From: Acanthaster planci
Taxonomy: Eukaryota; Echinodermata; Asteroidea; Valvatida; Acanthasteridae
Reading direction: 5' to 3'
NCBI RefSeq assembly: GCF_001949145.1
Contig: NW_019091472.1
Coordinates: forward strand, 761,988 to 825,987
Length of the DNA: 64,000 nt
Below are positions 41,301 to 56,300 of the stretch, in pieces. The notes under the pieces are model-generated. The model was given only the letters and a program-made list of their open reading frames with translations, made no database searches and had not been told where the DNA came from. A program made the position numbers and the translations under genes. The stretch's first letter is position 1, and the number at the start of each line of letters is the position of its first letter.

Positions 41301-44300
41301 TGGAGACACAAAGCGCAGCCCATGAGGTCAGGGCATCCAAGATTGGAACTTTCTTTTAAAAAAAAAAAAATTGCAGGGCGTTTTTTAGAAAAGTTTACTT
41401 GCTGTCTGTCAAAAATTTGGGCCATCATTGAAGGTAAGTCCATCACTGATGGCCAAAAATGGGCTCACTGGTCCAGAAAAGTGGGCCCTTATTCATGATG
41501 GGGTGGCCGAACTTGGAAACAAAACACTAAGCTGCTGGGACTTGCCAATGAAGGTTCATACGCAATCAGTGCAGAGTGCTGGCCATTAGCAGAGGTAATC
41601 CATCATTTAAGTATGGCTTTTGCCCTTTACCACCATATATTTATATAATCCGTCATTGTTTTGAAACAGTATCATGGTTTGCCACTGCCAGCGCCCACAA
41701 ATTATCAGCGGGACTAAAGCATACCCTCCAGTGCTCCAGTGATTAGCCATATGATACTGCTGCGCACTCGAGGAATCTGGTGGCATTATGCAGGGTTCAT
41801 TGTACCAGTGTGCCCGTTGAATGGCCCCGTTCCTCCTCATGACCCATGCGCTCTGCATAGCAACACTGGCCATCCAGCGTAGCAACGCACTGGGCTAAGT
41901 CCTGGAACAAAGAGGACATTATGCGACACCACATACAGCGGGCTCTTTACTGGGCAGCATGCGTGGCTGCAATACTCGCGCATCAACGGAGGTTGCCTGT
42001 CAGATTAGAGTCGCCACAGAACAGTCGTTCTTTTGGAAGAATTTTTGAAGAATTTTGTGAAAACAAAAAAAGAATTAAAAAGCACCCGATCCAGCAGCAT
42101 GAACATTGACAACTCGGCCCAGTGCAAAGTGGTTAAGACAGAACTAGCTTAAGGCTTCATCTGAATCTTCATCTGTTGTCTAGAGCTACATGTAAGTCTT
42201 GGTCTTAGCTCCATTGAAAATGTGCGGAGACGGGAAGACAATAGACCTAGCTGTAGCTCTGGAAGCCTGTTTCAGACACGGCCTAACTTGCAGTTGCCTC
42301 CAGACCCTTTGGGACTAAATTTGTTACATAAAATACATGCCATCTATAAAAAACAGAAATGGGCCATTCTATAAATTCAGGGTCCAAAAGTGTGACATTT
42401 TTGTGTCCCTGTTACACCTTACCAGAGTAAATTGACATGGAATGTCACCAAAATTGATTTCAAACAATTTCTAGTTGTTTGGCGGGTTATTTGCATTAAT
42501 TTGCTATTCTTGGAGATTACAGAATGTGTTCTGAACAAGCGAAACATATCTCAGATGTGACAGGGACAAAAAAAATATTGGGCCCCTAATTTATAGAATG
42601 ACTCAAAATACAGCACTACTTGTTTATTAACCCAAATTCTTCAAAATAAATCAAAAGGTCTGAAAGATTTAGAGGAATAAAAAAGAAGTAGTTGTAGCAA
42701 CTGATGCTACAGAAGTAGAGGGGCTTACGCTCCTTGTAAGTTTAAGCATTCATAGAGAGTCAATGGTTACATGCATAGAGGAGGATCCCAGATGAATCAT
42801 GTAAGTTCCCAGCTTGAATGTCCTCGGGACCTAAGCTCCAAGCAGTAATGCTCTTACTTGGTTTGGGGGACGTAGGGCGTTGGGCCGGGAGAGGGGAGGT
42901 GGGTCGAAGGCTTGGTCCATCACTGGATGGGGACTGGGTATCATCAGCGCTATTCTGTCTCCTCAGTGAGTGCTGAGATGTCGGAGGCTACAGGGGAGGA
43001 AATGAAAATGACAGACAGTGACATCGATTAACATCGAAAAGAACGGTAAAATGCCCTATGGCAAAAATGTGTCATCTGTCCATTTCAAAGTTCAAGTTGA
43101 GAAGTCCATCCTATACGCATGCTTGTTTCATTACAGGTGAAAGATTCAAATGTTTAATTCTTAATCTTCCCAAGCATGGGCCATATCGCTGTGTGATGAA
43201 GTTAAGTTAATTGAGTTAAATATTTCCAAAAAAATTGTGGAAAATTTACCCATAAAGATTGAAAGTGAGACAAGCGGTGAAGTCAAAAACAAAGGGACAG
43301 TGATGAACACTTTGACAAGTTCAACTGGCTATTTGGAAAATCTCTACAGAATTCAAATGTTATTTGATCCTATTAGGTTTAAAAACAAAAAGTGCAGCCA
43401 TTATGCCTGGTTTAATATATATCAGTTGTCAAGCAAACTGAGTTTTGTTCTTTTGTAATTGTAACACGGGAAAGAGGAAATGAAACTTGAGATCCCAACC
43501 TATAACCATAAAGAATACCGTATCCAGGCGCATGCAACTTGGACTTTCTCAAAAAAAAAGGAGGAAATTCAGTGGCATGAGTGTGAAGTGAAAAGTTGCN
43601 NNNNNNNNNNNNNNNNNNNNNNNNNNNNNNNNNNNNNNNNNNNNNNNNNNNNNNNNNNNNNNNNNNNNNNNNNNNNNNNNNNNNNNNNNNNNNNNNNNNN
43701 NNNNNNNNNNNNNNNNNNNNNNNNNNNNNNNNNNNNNNNNNNNNNNNNNNNNNNNNNNNNNNNNNNNNNNNNNNNNNNNNNNNNNNNNNNNNNNNNNNNN
43801 NNNNNNNNNNNNNNNNNNNNNNNNNNNNNNNNNNNNNNNNNNNNNNNNNNNNNNNNNNNNNNNNNNNNNNNNNNNNNNNNNNNNNNNNNNNNNNNNNNNN
43901 NNNNNNNNNNNNNNNNNNNNNNNNNNNNNNNNNNNNNNNNNNNNNNNNNNNCTGCAGTCGAACTGCCAAACCGAACCAAAAATCATCAAACATGGCACTT
44001 TCGAACCAAACCAAACTGGTCGGTTTAGATGTTTGGCTTTAATATGGCATGACATTGATAGCGTACGGAATGCACGCACGAAAACACAATGAAAAATGGA
44101 TAATGAGTTGTGCTGAATCAGTGCCGCTCCAGCCCTTGGCACATGTGCTATTAACCCTAACAGTCCCAAATCCTCCCATTTCAATACAATTTTACATACA
44201 CCCTTGGGTGTTAGGGTTAATTAACTGCACACGTAAATACATGTATAGTTAACTTACCATGGCCCTGCATCACGCTATGGTTGTAAAAAGCATGTGGTGA

Positions 44301-47300
44301 GAATTCACTAATAATCAACCAAGAACATGCAACGTACAGCATTTCCGCTGCACAACAATTCTAAATTCTCACTACATCCAACAGTGCTTATGTACACTCA
44401 GATTTAGCATTACGTTTGCCAATCTCCGATAGCCACGCTGTCAGGTTCCATATTAGACCAATGATGTCATAAATGGCCATGCAAAACGAATTTCGATTGG
44501 ATGCTGATTACAATCGGACTTGTACTCAATCAAAGGCAACTCCAGAAGGAAAACTGATTTTGCCAGGCGGGCCGAGCCGGTGTAGTGCGTAACAAGATTT
44601 GCTTCACGCGGTGGCCCAACTTGCCTTCCGTTGATCGCATATGTTTGAAGCATGATCGAAGTAATAGTGTGAATACGTTGTAATACGTTGTTCGCAAATC
44701 TCAAATAATAAATGCCATTATCCGTTTGAAAAAGACTGATAGAAAATTGCCCCTTTGGACACATGGGACAGAATGCTGACTTGATACCAAGGTTCTTCTT
44801 CTAATACATCAAAAGCCATGGTTTGGCAGCTGACTCTGTTTCTTGAAAATAACCAACACACAATTCGTTTGAAATCTTATTTGATCTTGTATCCTGTAAA
44901 CTCCTATTTGAGCAAGCTGTTTTTTCTGTTTTCACATATCCTACGTCCGATCGTTTTGTTGAGTCAAGCGTGGTCCAAACACAACCGCTTTTGGTTGGCA
45001 AAACATGGTCTGAAACTGTCACACCTCCAACGGTAGCTTTCTATGGAATTTTAACTCCTAAACAAACTTTGGCGAAACAGTTCAGAAAAAAAAACATGTT
45101 CCCATTGAGGTTGCTCATGGATAGGGATGGAGAGGAGATTCCTTGCATGTATTAACGTAGTTTTCACATGGAAGTACTATACACGGCATGGTTGTAGCGT
45201 GCTCTTGGATGTCTCAATGCGCATTGTATATACAGGTACGTACACATGTCTGAACCCGAACCGAACCAAAGTTCGACAAAAAATTTCTAAACTGTGTTTG
45301 AACCGAAGTCGAACCTTGACAGCTACTTGCAGCTCTATCTGTCAGTGTTTTTCAGGTTCAATTTCAAAGATACTTTGCACAGAACTTTGCGAAACACAGA
45401 AAATGTTTGCTTGGCAAGCATTAGCAGCCAAAATGTCAACGCCTGTGATAGGGCTGTGCTGAATATTCCACTAAATGAATATTCAACCCATTATTGAATA
45501 TTCAAATCTTTTTTTTGAAAATTGAATATTGGCCATTTCCCCTAATGGTTTATTTTGAGATTGTTCCTGGTTTGCAAAGGGAAACTTAGCCCACTCTGAT
45601 GTTGATTTAGTCTTGTGTGTTCCTATATGTCTTACACATACACGTAGAGTACATATACATACATCCTCCTTTAACTATACTTATATGTTTGTAAGATTCT
45701 CAGAACAACAAGTGACAGGTCTTACATCCGTGTTTTCTGTTATCTAAGTATGAGCTTCAACATCTGGAAATGTACATGTACATTACTATTCTCTTATCAT
45801 TGGTTAAGCCACATTACAGACAAATATTGGCACATAAACATGTTTTGAAAAATATGTAAGTTGGCTTGGTTAATACAATGGTGGGTGGAACTGATTATTT
45901 TCTAACGTTTAGAAACTAGCGACTGATTCCATTGATATGCCACAAAGATTCAAGCAAGCTAAGTCTGCAAAATGAACTCTGCTTTGCGTTAAATGGTTTG
46001 AATGTAAGTCTCACTGAATTAAAGCCAGCAGGTTTGGGAACATTTTGCAAACATGGGTTAAATTCTAATTTAACAGTGTACCAGTGTTTTATGCTCAATG
46101 ATGGGTTTTGGAGGATTCAGGAGGATTTCAAGCAAAACTGCGAAGGGAATTACATGTAGGTGTAAGAACCCTTCCTCTGTGTTAATTCTTAATCAGTCAG
46201 TAAGACATGCTAATAATGCTCTCTGAATGGAATGCACACAAGAGGATATAAAAGCTGATTAGCAAAGATCCACATGGAGCAAGCTAGAGAGTGCATCAGA
46301 TGATGGCAGGCCACTCATCTGCTTGTCAGAGGATTACATTCCTGATTGCAACACTATAAATGTACTCCCATGTCTCATAGAGGAAGGACACAGGACGAGT
46401 TTGAACTGCCCGGGCTATAACATCTGGCCAATTACCGCTTTCTGGCATGCCTGGTATGTCCATGGCCAAAGCGCAGCAAGGTCTTGCTACACTGCCGCAA
46501 TTTTTCGCTGGTAATCTGCATCCTTAAACCTTTGTGTGCTGAGGTATAGGAGATTCAATATTCATGCATTTGTTGGTACTTGGCATGATCTCATAACAAC
46601 ATTACCCTGTGTGCCCTGAATGTACATGTGCAGTCATTAGCCTTAATGAATGCTTTCTTCTGGAGTTGTTTTCGGGATAAATAGCCCCATTGTTTACAAG
46701 ATTTTGTGTTTTGTTGGAATCAAGACAAACAAACAAACAAACAACAGTTCAGTTCTCTTAGTGGTTGTTCAGCCACTCATTATTTGGTATCAATGTTAGA
46801 TAGAATTTATCTTGACACTGATAAAGCCCAAAACTCTGTTATTGTTGCTACAGATTTTTCCAAAGCATTCGACCGAGTGGATCATAACATTGTTGAATCC
46901 TGATAAATGTCATGCGATGACTGTTTGTTTTCAAAGGAATTCTACCTTTGGTTCAGACTTTAAAATTGGTACCTCAGTCTTGGATCAGGTGAACTGTATG
47001 AAAATACTTGGCATCCACATTCAAAATAATCTCTGATGGGATACTCAAGTGATTACTATGTGCAACGCTTTTAATCGCAGGTTGTATTTTTTACGTCAAC
47101 TCCAACAGTGTGGTTTACCTACTGAAAACCTTGTGACTGTTTACAAGCAATACGTTCGACCCACTCTTGAATATGCATGTCCAGTTTGGCATTCTGGGTT
47201 GACTAGGGATCAAAAAGAGCTGCTCGAGAAGTTTCAAAAAAGAGCATTCCGCACAATCTTATCGGTTGATGTTATTAGTAAAACTTCATACGACTTCATG

Positions 47301-50300
47301 TGCGACACACTGCAACTTCCCTATCTTGAAGAAAGACGTGAGCAGATATGTTTGAATTTGGTAAAAATCTCCTTTGTTCTGAGAAACATGCCAGTTTGCT
47401 CCCCCTGATAAGGTCAAATAACCTCCAAAACACAAACCCTTCGTCCATGCCTTATGTCGTACAAACAGGTACAAAAACAAAGCCATCCCACTTATTGAAT
47501 GCGAATTGTTAATAGTTTTTTAAACTCCAGTTTTAACTTTGATTGTTGGAATTTTTTGTTTTTGAATCTGCAAATTTTGGGTTTTCTGTTTGTAATTGTG
47601 TAGTATTAGTCTGTTTGTTTTTATCTAAGCTTTTTTGTTATTCAATTTCTTAATTCTATGTGATTTGTACTTAATTTTTCCTTCTTCTTACATCTCTTTT
47701 TAATACCCTGATGGTAAACTTACACTGAATTTAGCCCCTTGGGCTGCGATGGGAAAGTTCGATAAACCAGAATAAATAAATTTAAAAAAATTAATAAATA
47801 TATTACTGCATTGTACAAAAGTGTATTTTAGATTTCATGATTCCTCCCTGTGATGAAATAGCACATTTTGTTCCTTATGTACTGAGCTTTCCAGTGGTGG
47901 TCAACGCTTTGTTGACCAGTCTTAGCCAAATTCATACCAAGTCTTTGAACACTGATGTATTGGAAAAAGAAGAATAAAATTCCAAACTTTGCATGGATAA
48001 TGGAACAATGTATCAAAATAAAAAAGTGTATTCAGGATGGCAAAAGTTGGTCTAATATCAGGGATTTTTCTCTCTCTATTTCCTGGACACAGCAATAATT
48101 TGTATTTAATTGCAAGCAAAAAACTACAAGAAGTATCGCTAAGATATTACTGGCCCCACTTGTCCGTCTAAGATGTAGACAGTAATTGGGCATTTTTGGA
48201 ATGTTTTCTATCATTCGTCTGACTCGGCCGCTCATAATTAATGGGGACACACTCAAAAGTCCCCACAATTTGGTGCAAATTTTTGTAAGGACCGGTTCAT
48301 ACTGCAGGCAGACAAAAACATGAAGTGAATTTTTCCCTAACCTGAAATTTGTTGGACTTCTGAAGCACAAGCATTTGATCTGATGTCACAATTTCACAGT
48401 CGCGTACTCTTTCACATCCAGGGCAGGCATAACTGGCCTTACTTAAATCTTTCCTACATATTAGCTCTGGCTAGGAAATGAGTGAAGACAGAGCACCGTA
48501 TACTCTCTTTACACCAAATCCATAATACCGCTATGTTGATGTAACTTACCAGTGATCGCACTGCACCATTGATCGCTGCATACCACAGATGTGTTTCTTC
48601 CTCCGTGTCAGCCATCAGCCAGTATTCTTTATCCAGTGATGTCTTTAACTATTGGAGAGATCGTAACACAGTGAACGGTGAATTCGAATGCACTCACAGC
48701 ATACCACTTTTGATGCAGGAATCAGGACTGTGGAAGCTGCCTCTAGCTCTTTAGGTATCTGGGAACAAAGTCACATTTGTGAGTCAAGCTCCAAAGTTCA
48801 AATGAGAAACAATTCAGCGATGTAAAATGTAGCAATGAGTTATTAATAATGACTGAATGCAAACACTAAAAAAACATTACTTGGGGGAAGTAACAAGCAC
48901 AAGGAAATGAAGCCAAAAAATGAAGTTACTATATATGGGCAGTAACAGGCTTCAAGCTGAAGCTTCAGGGGGTCAAGGCCACTTGACCTTGAAGGCTCTC
49001 AAAAACCAAAGGGTACCAAGGCCAACCGAAAGGGCTTCAAGGCCACTTTGGAACTTTTACTTATTGGTGACTTTAACCAACTTTCCTTCAATTTCAACAT
49101 GGTGTTTAACTTTCAACCTGCAGTTTTCATTGTTTCTGTTCACATGCTGAGCAGTGGCACTACGTTAATTGTAAAAAGTAAAAATAAATAATACTGTATT
49201 AACTTTCAATTGACCGTTTGGTGTTGTGTCTTATTACTTTTCATGATGCCATAAAGCCAACACTGTCTGTTTTCGAAAATCAATGTAATTACTCACAAAT
49301 AATGTAATTCAAGCAAGTTGGTCACTGGGTCACAAACATTTATCCAATAGCAGCCTGCTGTCGTGCCCGCATGAATACCAGTAAAATAGCGACAAAACAA
49401 AATAGACTGGGTTGTACTCCAATCTGTTATCCCCCAAAATTAGTGACTCGGTCTTAATATGCGCTATGTACAGAATCCAATTGGTGCAGAAAGTGTAATT
49501 CTGTGCTGCGACCTGTAACCAGTCTATGTATAAAAGTAGTTCGGTGCCATGTTTTTAGTATCACACAACTACCATGCTGTCTACAGGGCAATGCAAAACC
49601 AGTCTCTGAAAAAAATAGTACTCAGTGCAGCCGGCTGTTGACAGAAACGCTTGTGCTAAACAGCAACTTGAAAGTTGAATACAACTTTAAAATGGGCCTA
49701 CAGATCATTGAAGAGGGGCACATCGGCCAAGTGGCCAAAAGGTGCATGCTGTTTTTAAAGGGCATCACGGCAAATCACTGGTGCATCACAACAATGGCCG
49801 CTGGTGGCCACTGTAAAGATCGAAGTCTGTCAGGTTAGAAAATTCACTTGATATTCCTTTTACGACATTACGGAAGAGGTAAGGGAGTACGGGGGAGGGG
49901 GGTCATTTCTCCACATTTCCTCTAAGATACCGGTACCTACAAACCTGCATGCAAAAATGACCCAATTCCAAGTGCAGTTGACATAAAATATTATAATGTG
50001 CATCCCGTAACAGATCAGATATTCAAAGCGATTCTATTTCTTTTCACTGACTCCATAGTTCCTTACTCGGTCTCATACAACAGCATGCTGCCATGCATGT
50101 TCTATGCAGCAACCTACCTCTATGTAGCTCTTCTTGAGGTACTTGGATTGCTTCTCACTGTGCAACACTACCTGTGATCCCCAGAGTTCCAGCAGCATGA
50201 CTGGGGTGCCAGATTTCTGAAGAAGGGGTAGGGGGAAAAGAAGGGATGCACGTGTCTTGAAATCAAACGATATGAAATGCCAAGCATTCCGATGGGACCA

Positions 50301-53300
50301 GGCGCGTTGGAGTGGTGACGATGGAGGGGTTTCAACTCTCAGCTTGATATAAATAGCAGGAATGGGCTCAGAGCATTTGTGACTCTGTGCCTAGAAATAG
50401 TGAGTACTTAACTGAACTCTCATTAGAGGGGCATTCATGTGTATTAAAAAAAAAAAAACCAAGAACAAAACAATTCATCATCGATGCCCTGTCATAGCAC
50501 CCGATGGAACAGAGACCTTTTTTTTGATTACAAAAATTGAGGTGCTACGTGTGTTGTAGGCAATTTCATTCAGTTTCCCCACCTTGTGGTCCTTAAAGAA
50601 CGCCAGTCGGGAACCAGTGACAGCAGTGTAGACCTGCTGCCATTTGACTTTGCGGGTGGCCTCACCAGGCCGAGCACGCTGCAGGTAACCCTCCTTCTCG
50701 CTGCTGGCTGTCTCTGGGTGGATGTCTCCCACCTCAATCTCTGAATGACGCCGGTGAACATTCTTTGCATGAAGCAAAAATAAACATGGGATGATTTCCA
50801 CTGTTGGTCTCAGGTGTCTCAGCAGATTCTCACGGCCGAACATTATGAAGTTGTTTGGATAAATCACATGTGAATCTTGAGGCAAATACATTTTTTTCTA
50901 GCATGGGATCCATTATCTACTAATTAGTATGTGAATGTGCACGCTGTGATTTTCTGCACAATTTTTGTTACAACAAAACATATAAGCTGCGTATTAGTGA
51001 ACAAAACAAACAAACAAACAGACAGAGAAAGAAGGTTTGGAAAGACAATCTTAATTGTGTGTAATTGGTTACATGGCCTACTGTTGCCATCTACTGCTCT
51101 TGGTAGTTAGTGCTATTTTTCTGTGATAAGTTACAAAGCATGCTTGGAGAAAAAACAGGCAGGAGAAATTGGACAAAACCAACACCAGTTCACTCTATGG
51201 TACCTCAGGTCTCATCACCTCCTTAAAAAGTCAATCCACCAGTAGTTCATAGGATTTGTACACTTTTAAACATCTATTTTAATACCATTTTTAAAATGAA
51301 AAAAAAATGTCACAGCCAGTAACTGTACACAGGATCATCTTCATTACATCCAAATAATACCCCTCATCATTCAAGAGAACAAGCTCAGTGTACAAGTTAT
51401 GGATCTCTTCATGCTTTTGAAACACAAGCAAACAGTCATTCTGATATGAAAGTCTAGCTTTCTAAATTTTTCAAACTTACACAAAGTTTTAGTCCTTTGA
51501 AAAAAAAGTCCATGCCGAAAGTTGAATACATGCAAATCACAATGTCAAATATGGACGTTTTGAGTTTGAAGAGTGGGTGAAGATGATGCTGTGTGATAGC
51601 AGTGATGCAAATGTGTTGATGCCTACAGCATCACCTACTTTTGCTGTTTACAATGTCTGTAACTACGCATGTGTACACCCGTATTACCATTCATGCATTT
51701 GGACAACAAACACGGATCCAAAATAACCTCAAATGCCAGATCTTTGAGAAATTCATAATCATTTAAATGTAGACGACTTGCCTCCGGAAAGCGAATATTT
51801 GTGCCAAATGCCAAATTGATTTAACTGACCATAATAAGGAAAGAGTGATTTACATAAGAAAATGAGGAGGGCTTTCGGCAAAAACACATCTTAAAAAAAA
51901 ATGAACAAGAAAGAGAAAAAAAAAAATGAAGCGAAGCAAAATTTGTGAAAAAAGTTTCTCGGACACTAAAAAAAAAGGGCTACCTCAAAAGCCCTGAATT
52001 GTAACAACCTGTGGTTTCTAAATTTCTATGATTTAATGTCAAATCAGAATGTACGGTAATTGTTCTAGAACTAAACTGCCAATGATAAACCAGTGGAATA
52101 ATTTGGTGTAGAGGGATACCACATGCACAACCCAAGCACTCCAACTCTGTGTAAATCAACATACAAGTTTGCACTGTATGCATGTGACCAAACGGGGGAA
52201 AAGTCTACTATATGTACATATCAATTCAAGCAATTTCTTGCTACACGATCAAGACTGAACAAAAAAAAAAAGAGATAAAACTGCTTTAAACATTTTTATT
52301 TCAACTTTTTACATGTTAGTTCAGACTGAATGTAAAAAAGATGGACAAAATCTGGTGATGGGTATTTACATGTGATATACATGACAACAAAATTCATTTT
52401 CTCCAATGATTTCTTCTAACTTAACAGGTAAATGAATGAAAAGAAACATAAAAAAAAGAACAAATGTGTGAGAACGGGCAAAAGTGTATTGACTTGAAAC
52501 TTCATGTCATCATCAATGATGAACTTAAGAATGTCAGTTCTAACAGGCCTCTTTTTTTTCCTACCTGTAATTTTTTCCCTTCACATCAGGAAATGTAACA
52601 CTATTCCAAAATACATGCAGCCTAAACATTCTGAGACCACTATACAAGGTTGTTTCCATCTCCCCAGAGCAAAGGTCAAACCTTTTTATATTTTGAGTCC
52701 AATATTTTGAGCTCGCTATGCTTGAGTGAACTTACAAGAGGCTGCACAGTATTCACGGAATGCCACATGTACAATGTACATTTGTACACATTTAAATGGT
52801 TTTAAAAAGACCTTTTCACCACCCTTGATTTCATGTCAAAATGAATACGTAAATAACCCATTACCTGTCAATAAAGCCACCAACTACAGTTATGCATGCA
52901 ATGAATTCCCTTCCTGCAACCAGTGACACATCAACAAATATGCAGTGACTCATGAATGTGTACATTTGATTAATCCACCATCTTGCCCCAGTGATCCTGA
53001 TCCTAAGTCTACACAAGGAGTGTTTCTACGTCCACAACAAGTTTCATAAGATTGAACATGGGACGGCATAATCTTCCCCCCCCCCGTACTTTCAAGTTGC
53101 TCCATTTTGTGAGACTGGGTCACATGTATTCTACATTTATTCATTCTGCATTCTGCTAGGGAAGTGGGCATATTTTAGACCCTGCGTTTCCACAGAAAAT
53201 ATCTGAGTGTCTCTGTAATATACCAACTTCTCTCAACCACGAGCTGAGCATGAGCAATGAATGCAGCTGACGGATGATTGCAGATGAGGGGTAGATGGAT

Positions 53301-56300
53301 CTGACACGAGACAAACTGAAGTACACAACCAAGACAGGACAGGGGGTGCTCCACACAGACATGACAATGCCAACACCACAGGCCAGCCCCATGAAACAAG
53401 AATGCCAGGGAGAAATAGCGGGCACAAACCATCAAAAAGCGACTTTCAGAGGGCAGGAAAACAGACTGGGTTTTGGAGAAGCGTTCACTCGTGCCCCGAA
53501 CTTTGGATCTCCATCGAACTTCCATCTCACTGCTCTCCTCCGATTTCCTACGCCGGATTGACTGAGGTTCCTACAGAAATGTGGCAGTAACTTAGGTATT
53601 AGAGAACAGAACGGTGGACAAGAGACAAACATGTAGATGGTGAAGAAAACAAATTGGACTGTGAACATTTTACCAAATATTCAAATCGGTTAGACATGAA
53701 ATGATATTAGGCACCTTGTTATAAACTAAATTTAATTGTCAAAACTGCTGAAAAGACTGAACAAAAGAAAACAAAAGTTTGCTGGAGCTCAACTACAGCA
53801 GGCAAGCATGCTAAACAGCAAAGGCTACGTTGACTCTTGTCTCACTGACCATCAGAAAGTTTATGTCTGCAGCTCGGCTTAACTTTGAATCCCAACCTGT
53901 GAACTAAATCAAACCATGTGGAAACTGAAAGCATTTGGCCTGTGCTTGATATACCTACAACTTCACAAACAAACAAACACTGGCCAGTTGTATTTCACCT
54001 GATTCCATGTACATGTACCTTTGTGCTGTGCAACTTTTGATGTACAAGTACATGTAAGATGCCCTCTACAAAGGGTTCCAAGAAAAAAGTTCTCACTAAA
54101 ATGCATTGTGGTACACGTTTGGCACGATTCAGTTTATTTTGTGTGAAATACAATACAACAAGATAGTCAGCAATGCTCATGTCTGACATCACAAAACTAA
54201 TTCTGAAAAGTCCCTTCATAAAGAGTAAATGACTCATCAGTACTTCCAGTCTTGGCATTATGGTAGTAATGCACTCACTGACCAATCGTGAGTTTCTAAA
54301 AATCACTTCAAACGATCTGTACATATCATACTATGTTATTCGTTCTGTTGAAGTAATGATGGGTTAAAGTGCCTTGTGAAATCAACTCTTAGCATCAGTC
54401 ATCTACAATGAAGACTATATTCAAAGGAAGAAAGTACATGTACATAGCATCAACAGATGTGTGCACAATAACTGCACGTACATGTACATGTATGTACATG
54501 TAATTGTACACACTGTCACCTAGCGGTATGCTCACATGTAGGTCTAAAGTTGGAACTTTCCATGAGGTGGAGGTTATATTTTGTGACAACAGGTCACATT
54601 TGTGGATGGGTACAAAGGGTCCCTCCAAATAACCAAACTGGTATTTATGTCGGTTGCAATTCTTCCAGCTGTCCCGGAGCACTTGGAAGTTTCATTGTTC
54701 ATGTATCTTGCATGATATTTTGAAGATATCTTGTAGAAAAACTTCAAAATGCTCCTCAACATTCCAACCAACATAACCAACCAACATAACATATAACATT
54801 CCGCTGGCACACATGTGCAAGGATCGTATAGTGCCGAAAGTGCAAGATGGATAACTCTGTCCAAAGGATGTAATTACCATGGGCGCCATTTGAGCAAGCG
54901 ATACGCCTGCTCAGTTTACGGTAATGCTTGGGCGCGGGCTCACCAGGTGCACGTGCCTGCTGCGGCGCCTGGGCCTTTGCATTAATGTGCATTGCGCAGG
55001 CGTATTGCTTGCTCAAATGGCACCCATGGTAATTACACCTTATGCGATTATAACTTTTTACGTGTATTCACGGTGAAGTTCGCCATCTTGCGCCGCTATG
55101 TGGCGTTATACGATCTTTGCACATGTGCCCCGTCGCGACAAAAGGAATATAAAGTCACATTCCGCTCTTTCCTATTTTGATGGTCCAGAGTCAAGTATTG
55201 AAGTGGCGGTCAATTTTGGGGAAAGAGTAACCCGTCTCCTTTTAATTCCAAATTTTTCGCAGGATCCTGTATTAAAATTTGTTATTTTTTCAGCCATTTT
55301 GACGATAGCATTATTCGTACCTGGTCAGAAATGTTGAAACAATGCCAGAAACAAAGATCAAAGCTGCAAGAGTAATGCACATTGTCATGTTACACTTTTA
55401 CCCTAATTGGTTCACGTACATGCCACCGGCAAGCTCTTTTTCTGATGAAACTAAAAATACATGTACTAACATCTCAATTTTTGAAAATTCTGACTTTTAG
55501 CTCCTTTTGTGGTGACAGGTCACATACTGTATACATTCACATCCATGTACATGTATCTACTTATGTTTGTTGGGGTTCACCCAGTACAGTGGTCTCCTCA
55601 CACAATACATTCATGTATGATACATATATACCGGTAGATGTACGCTGCATTAAAAGTGGGATCTGCGAACTCCCACTAAAAAGACAAGATGTTTAACATT
55701 GGAAAAGTGTATAAAATATGCCTTGTCAGACAAAATCCCATCTCTTTTAGATGTACCTTAATTTTTTTTTTATCATTCTGGTTGTTTATCGTCAGAGTCA
55801 CAACTAAATCAAAATCAGCCAGTGGCTTTGAAGTCATTGGTGCATACATGCAAGTACCAGTAACTGCTACTTGCATATATTGCATTGCACACTGTACAGC
55901 AACCAGTGTTGTTCTAACTTCCTCCCTACCCTCACAGAAAAGTTCCCCACCCTGAGTTATAGCCATATACATGTACAGGTATTCGAACATCACCGACAAT
56001 GGATGAGAGGATCCTGGGAAACTCTCAAGAGTCGAAATCTGGTTTTTCTTGTGCTTGGCAGTGTGGTAGAACTTTCAAACCCAGTCAGGAAATATTGGTC
56101 CCCATGCATGTACGGTATATGCAATTCACAATTCAGTGCACACCTCACGTTGGAGAGGCAATTTATCATATCTATAAACCTTACGGTAAAATGGCTGACA
56201 CGAACAAACTATCCTTTCTCCACAATCACTTCGCCAATTTTACAACTTTTGGAAGTGCATGATTCAAACTGGAACCTTTCCTGTAAGAGAAACATGATGA

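Larger units (their letters stand above)
40764..42857 (-). other. ARHGAP gene, intron 9
   Basis: No coding sequence seen. It contains a well-defined MITE at 42361-42605 and a weaker TTAA-flanked candidate at 41275-42132. Confidence 0.7.
42988..48549 (-). other. ARHGAP gene, intron 8
   Basis: A 5.6-kb intron with a 352-N gap (43600-43951) and a plus-strand LINE relic (46760-47806). Short CGAACC-rich degenerate patches lie at 43960-44025 and 45245-45315. GAATATTC occurs four times near 45460-45530. No host exon seen. Confidence 0.7.

Noticed and set aside
43412-44184. Open reading frames of 136-211 codons around 43600-43951
   Set aside because: They run through 352 Ns. Only the short flanks are real and they show no domain.
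45460-45530. Four GAATATTC palindromes as a regulatory cluster
   Set aside because: The AT-rich context makes such short palindromes common. There is no further support.
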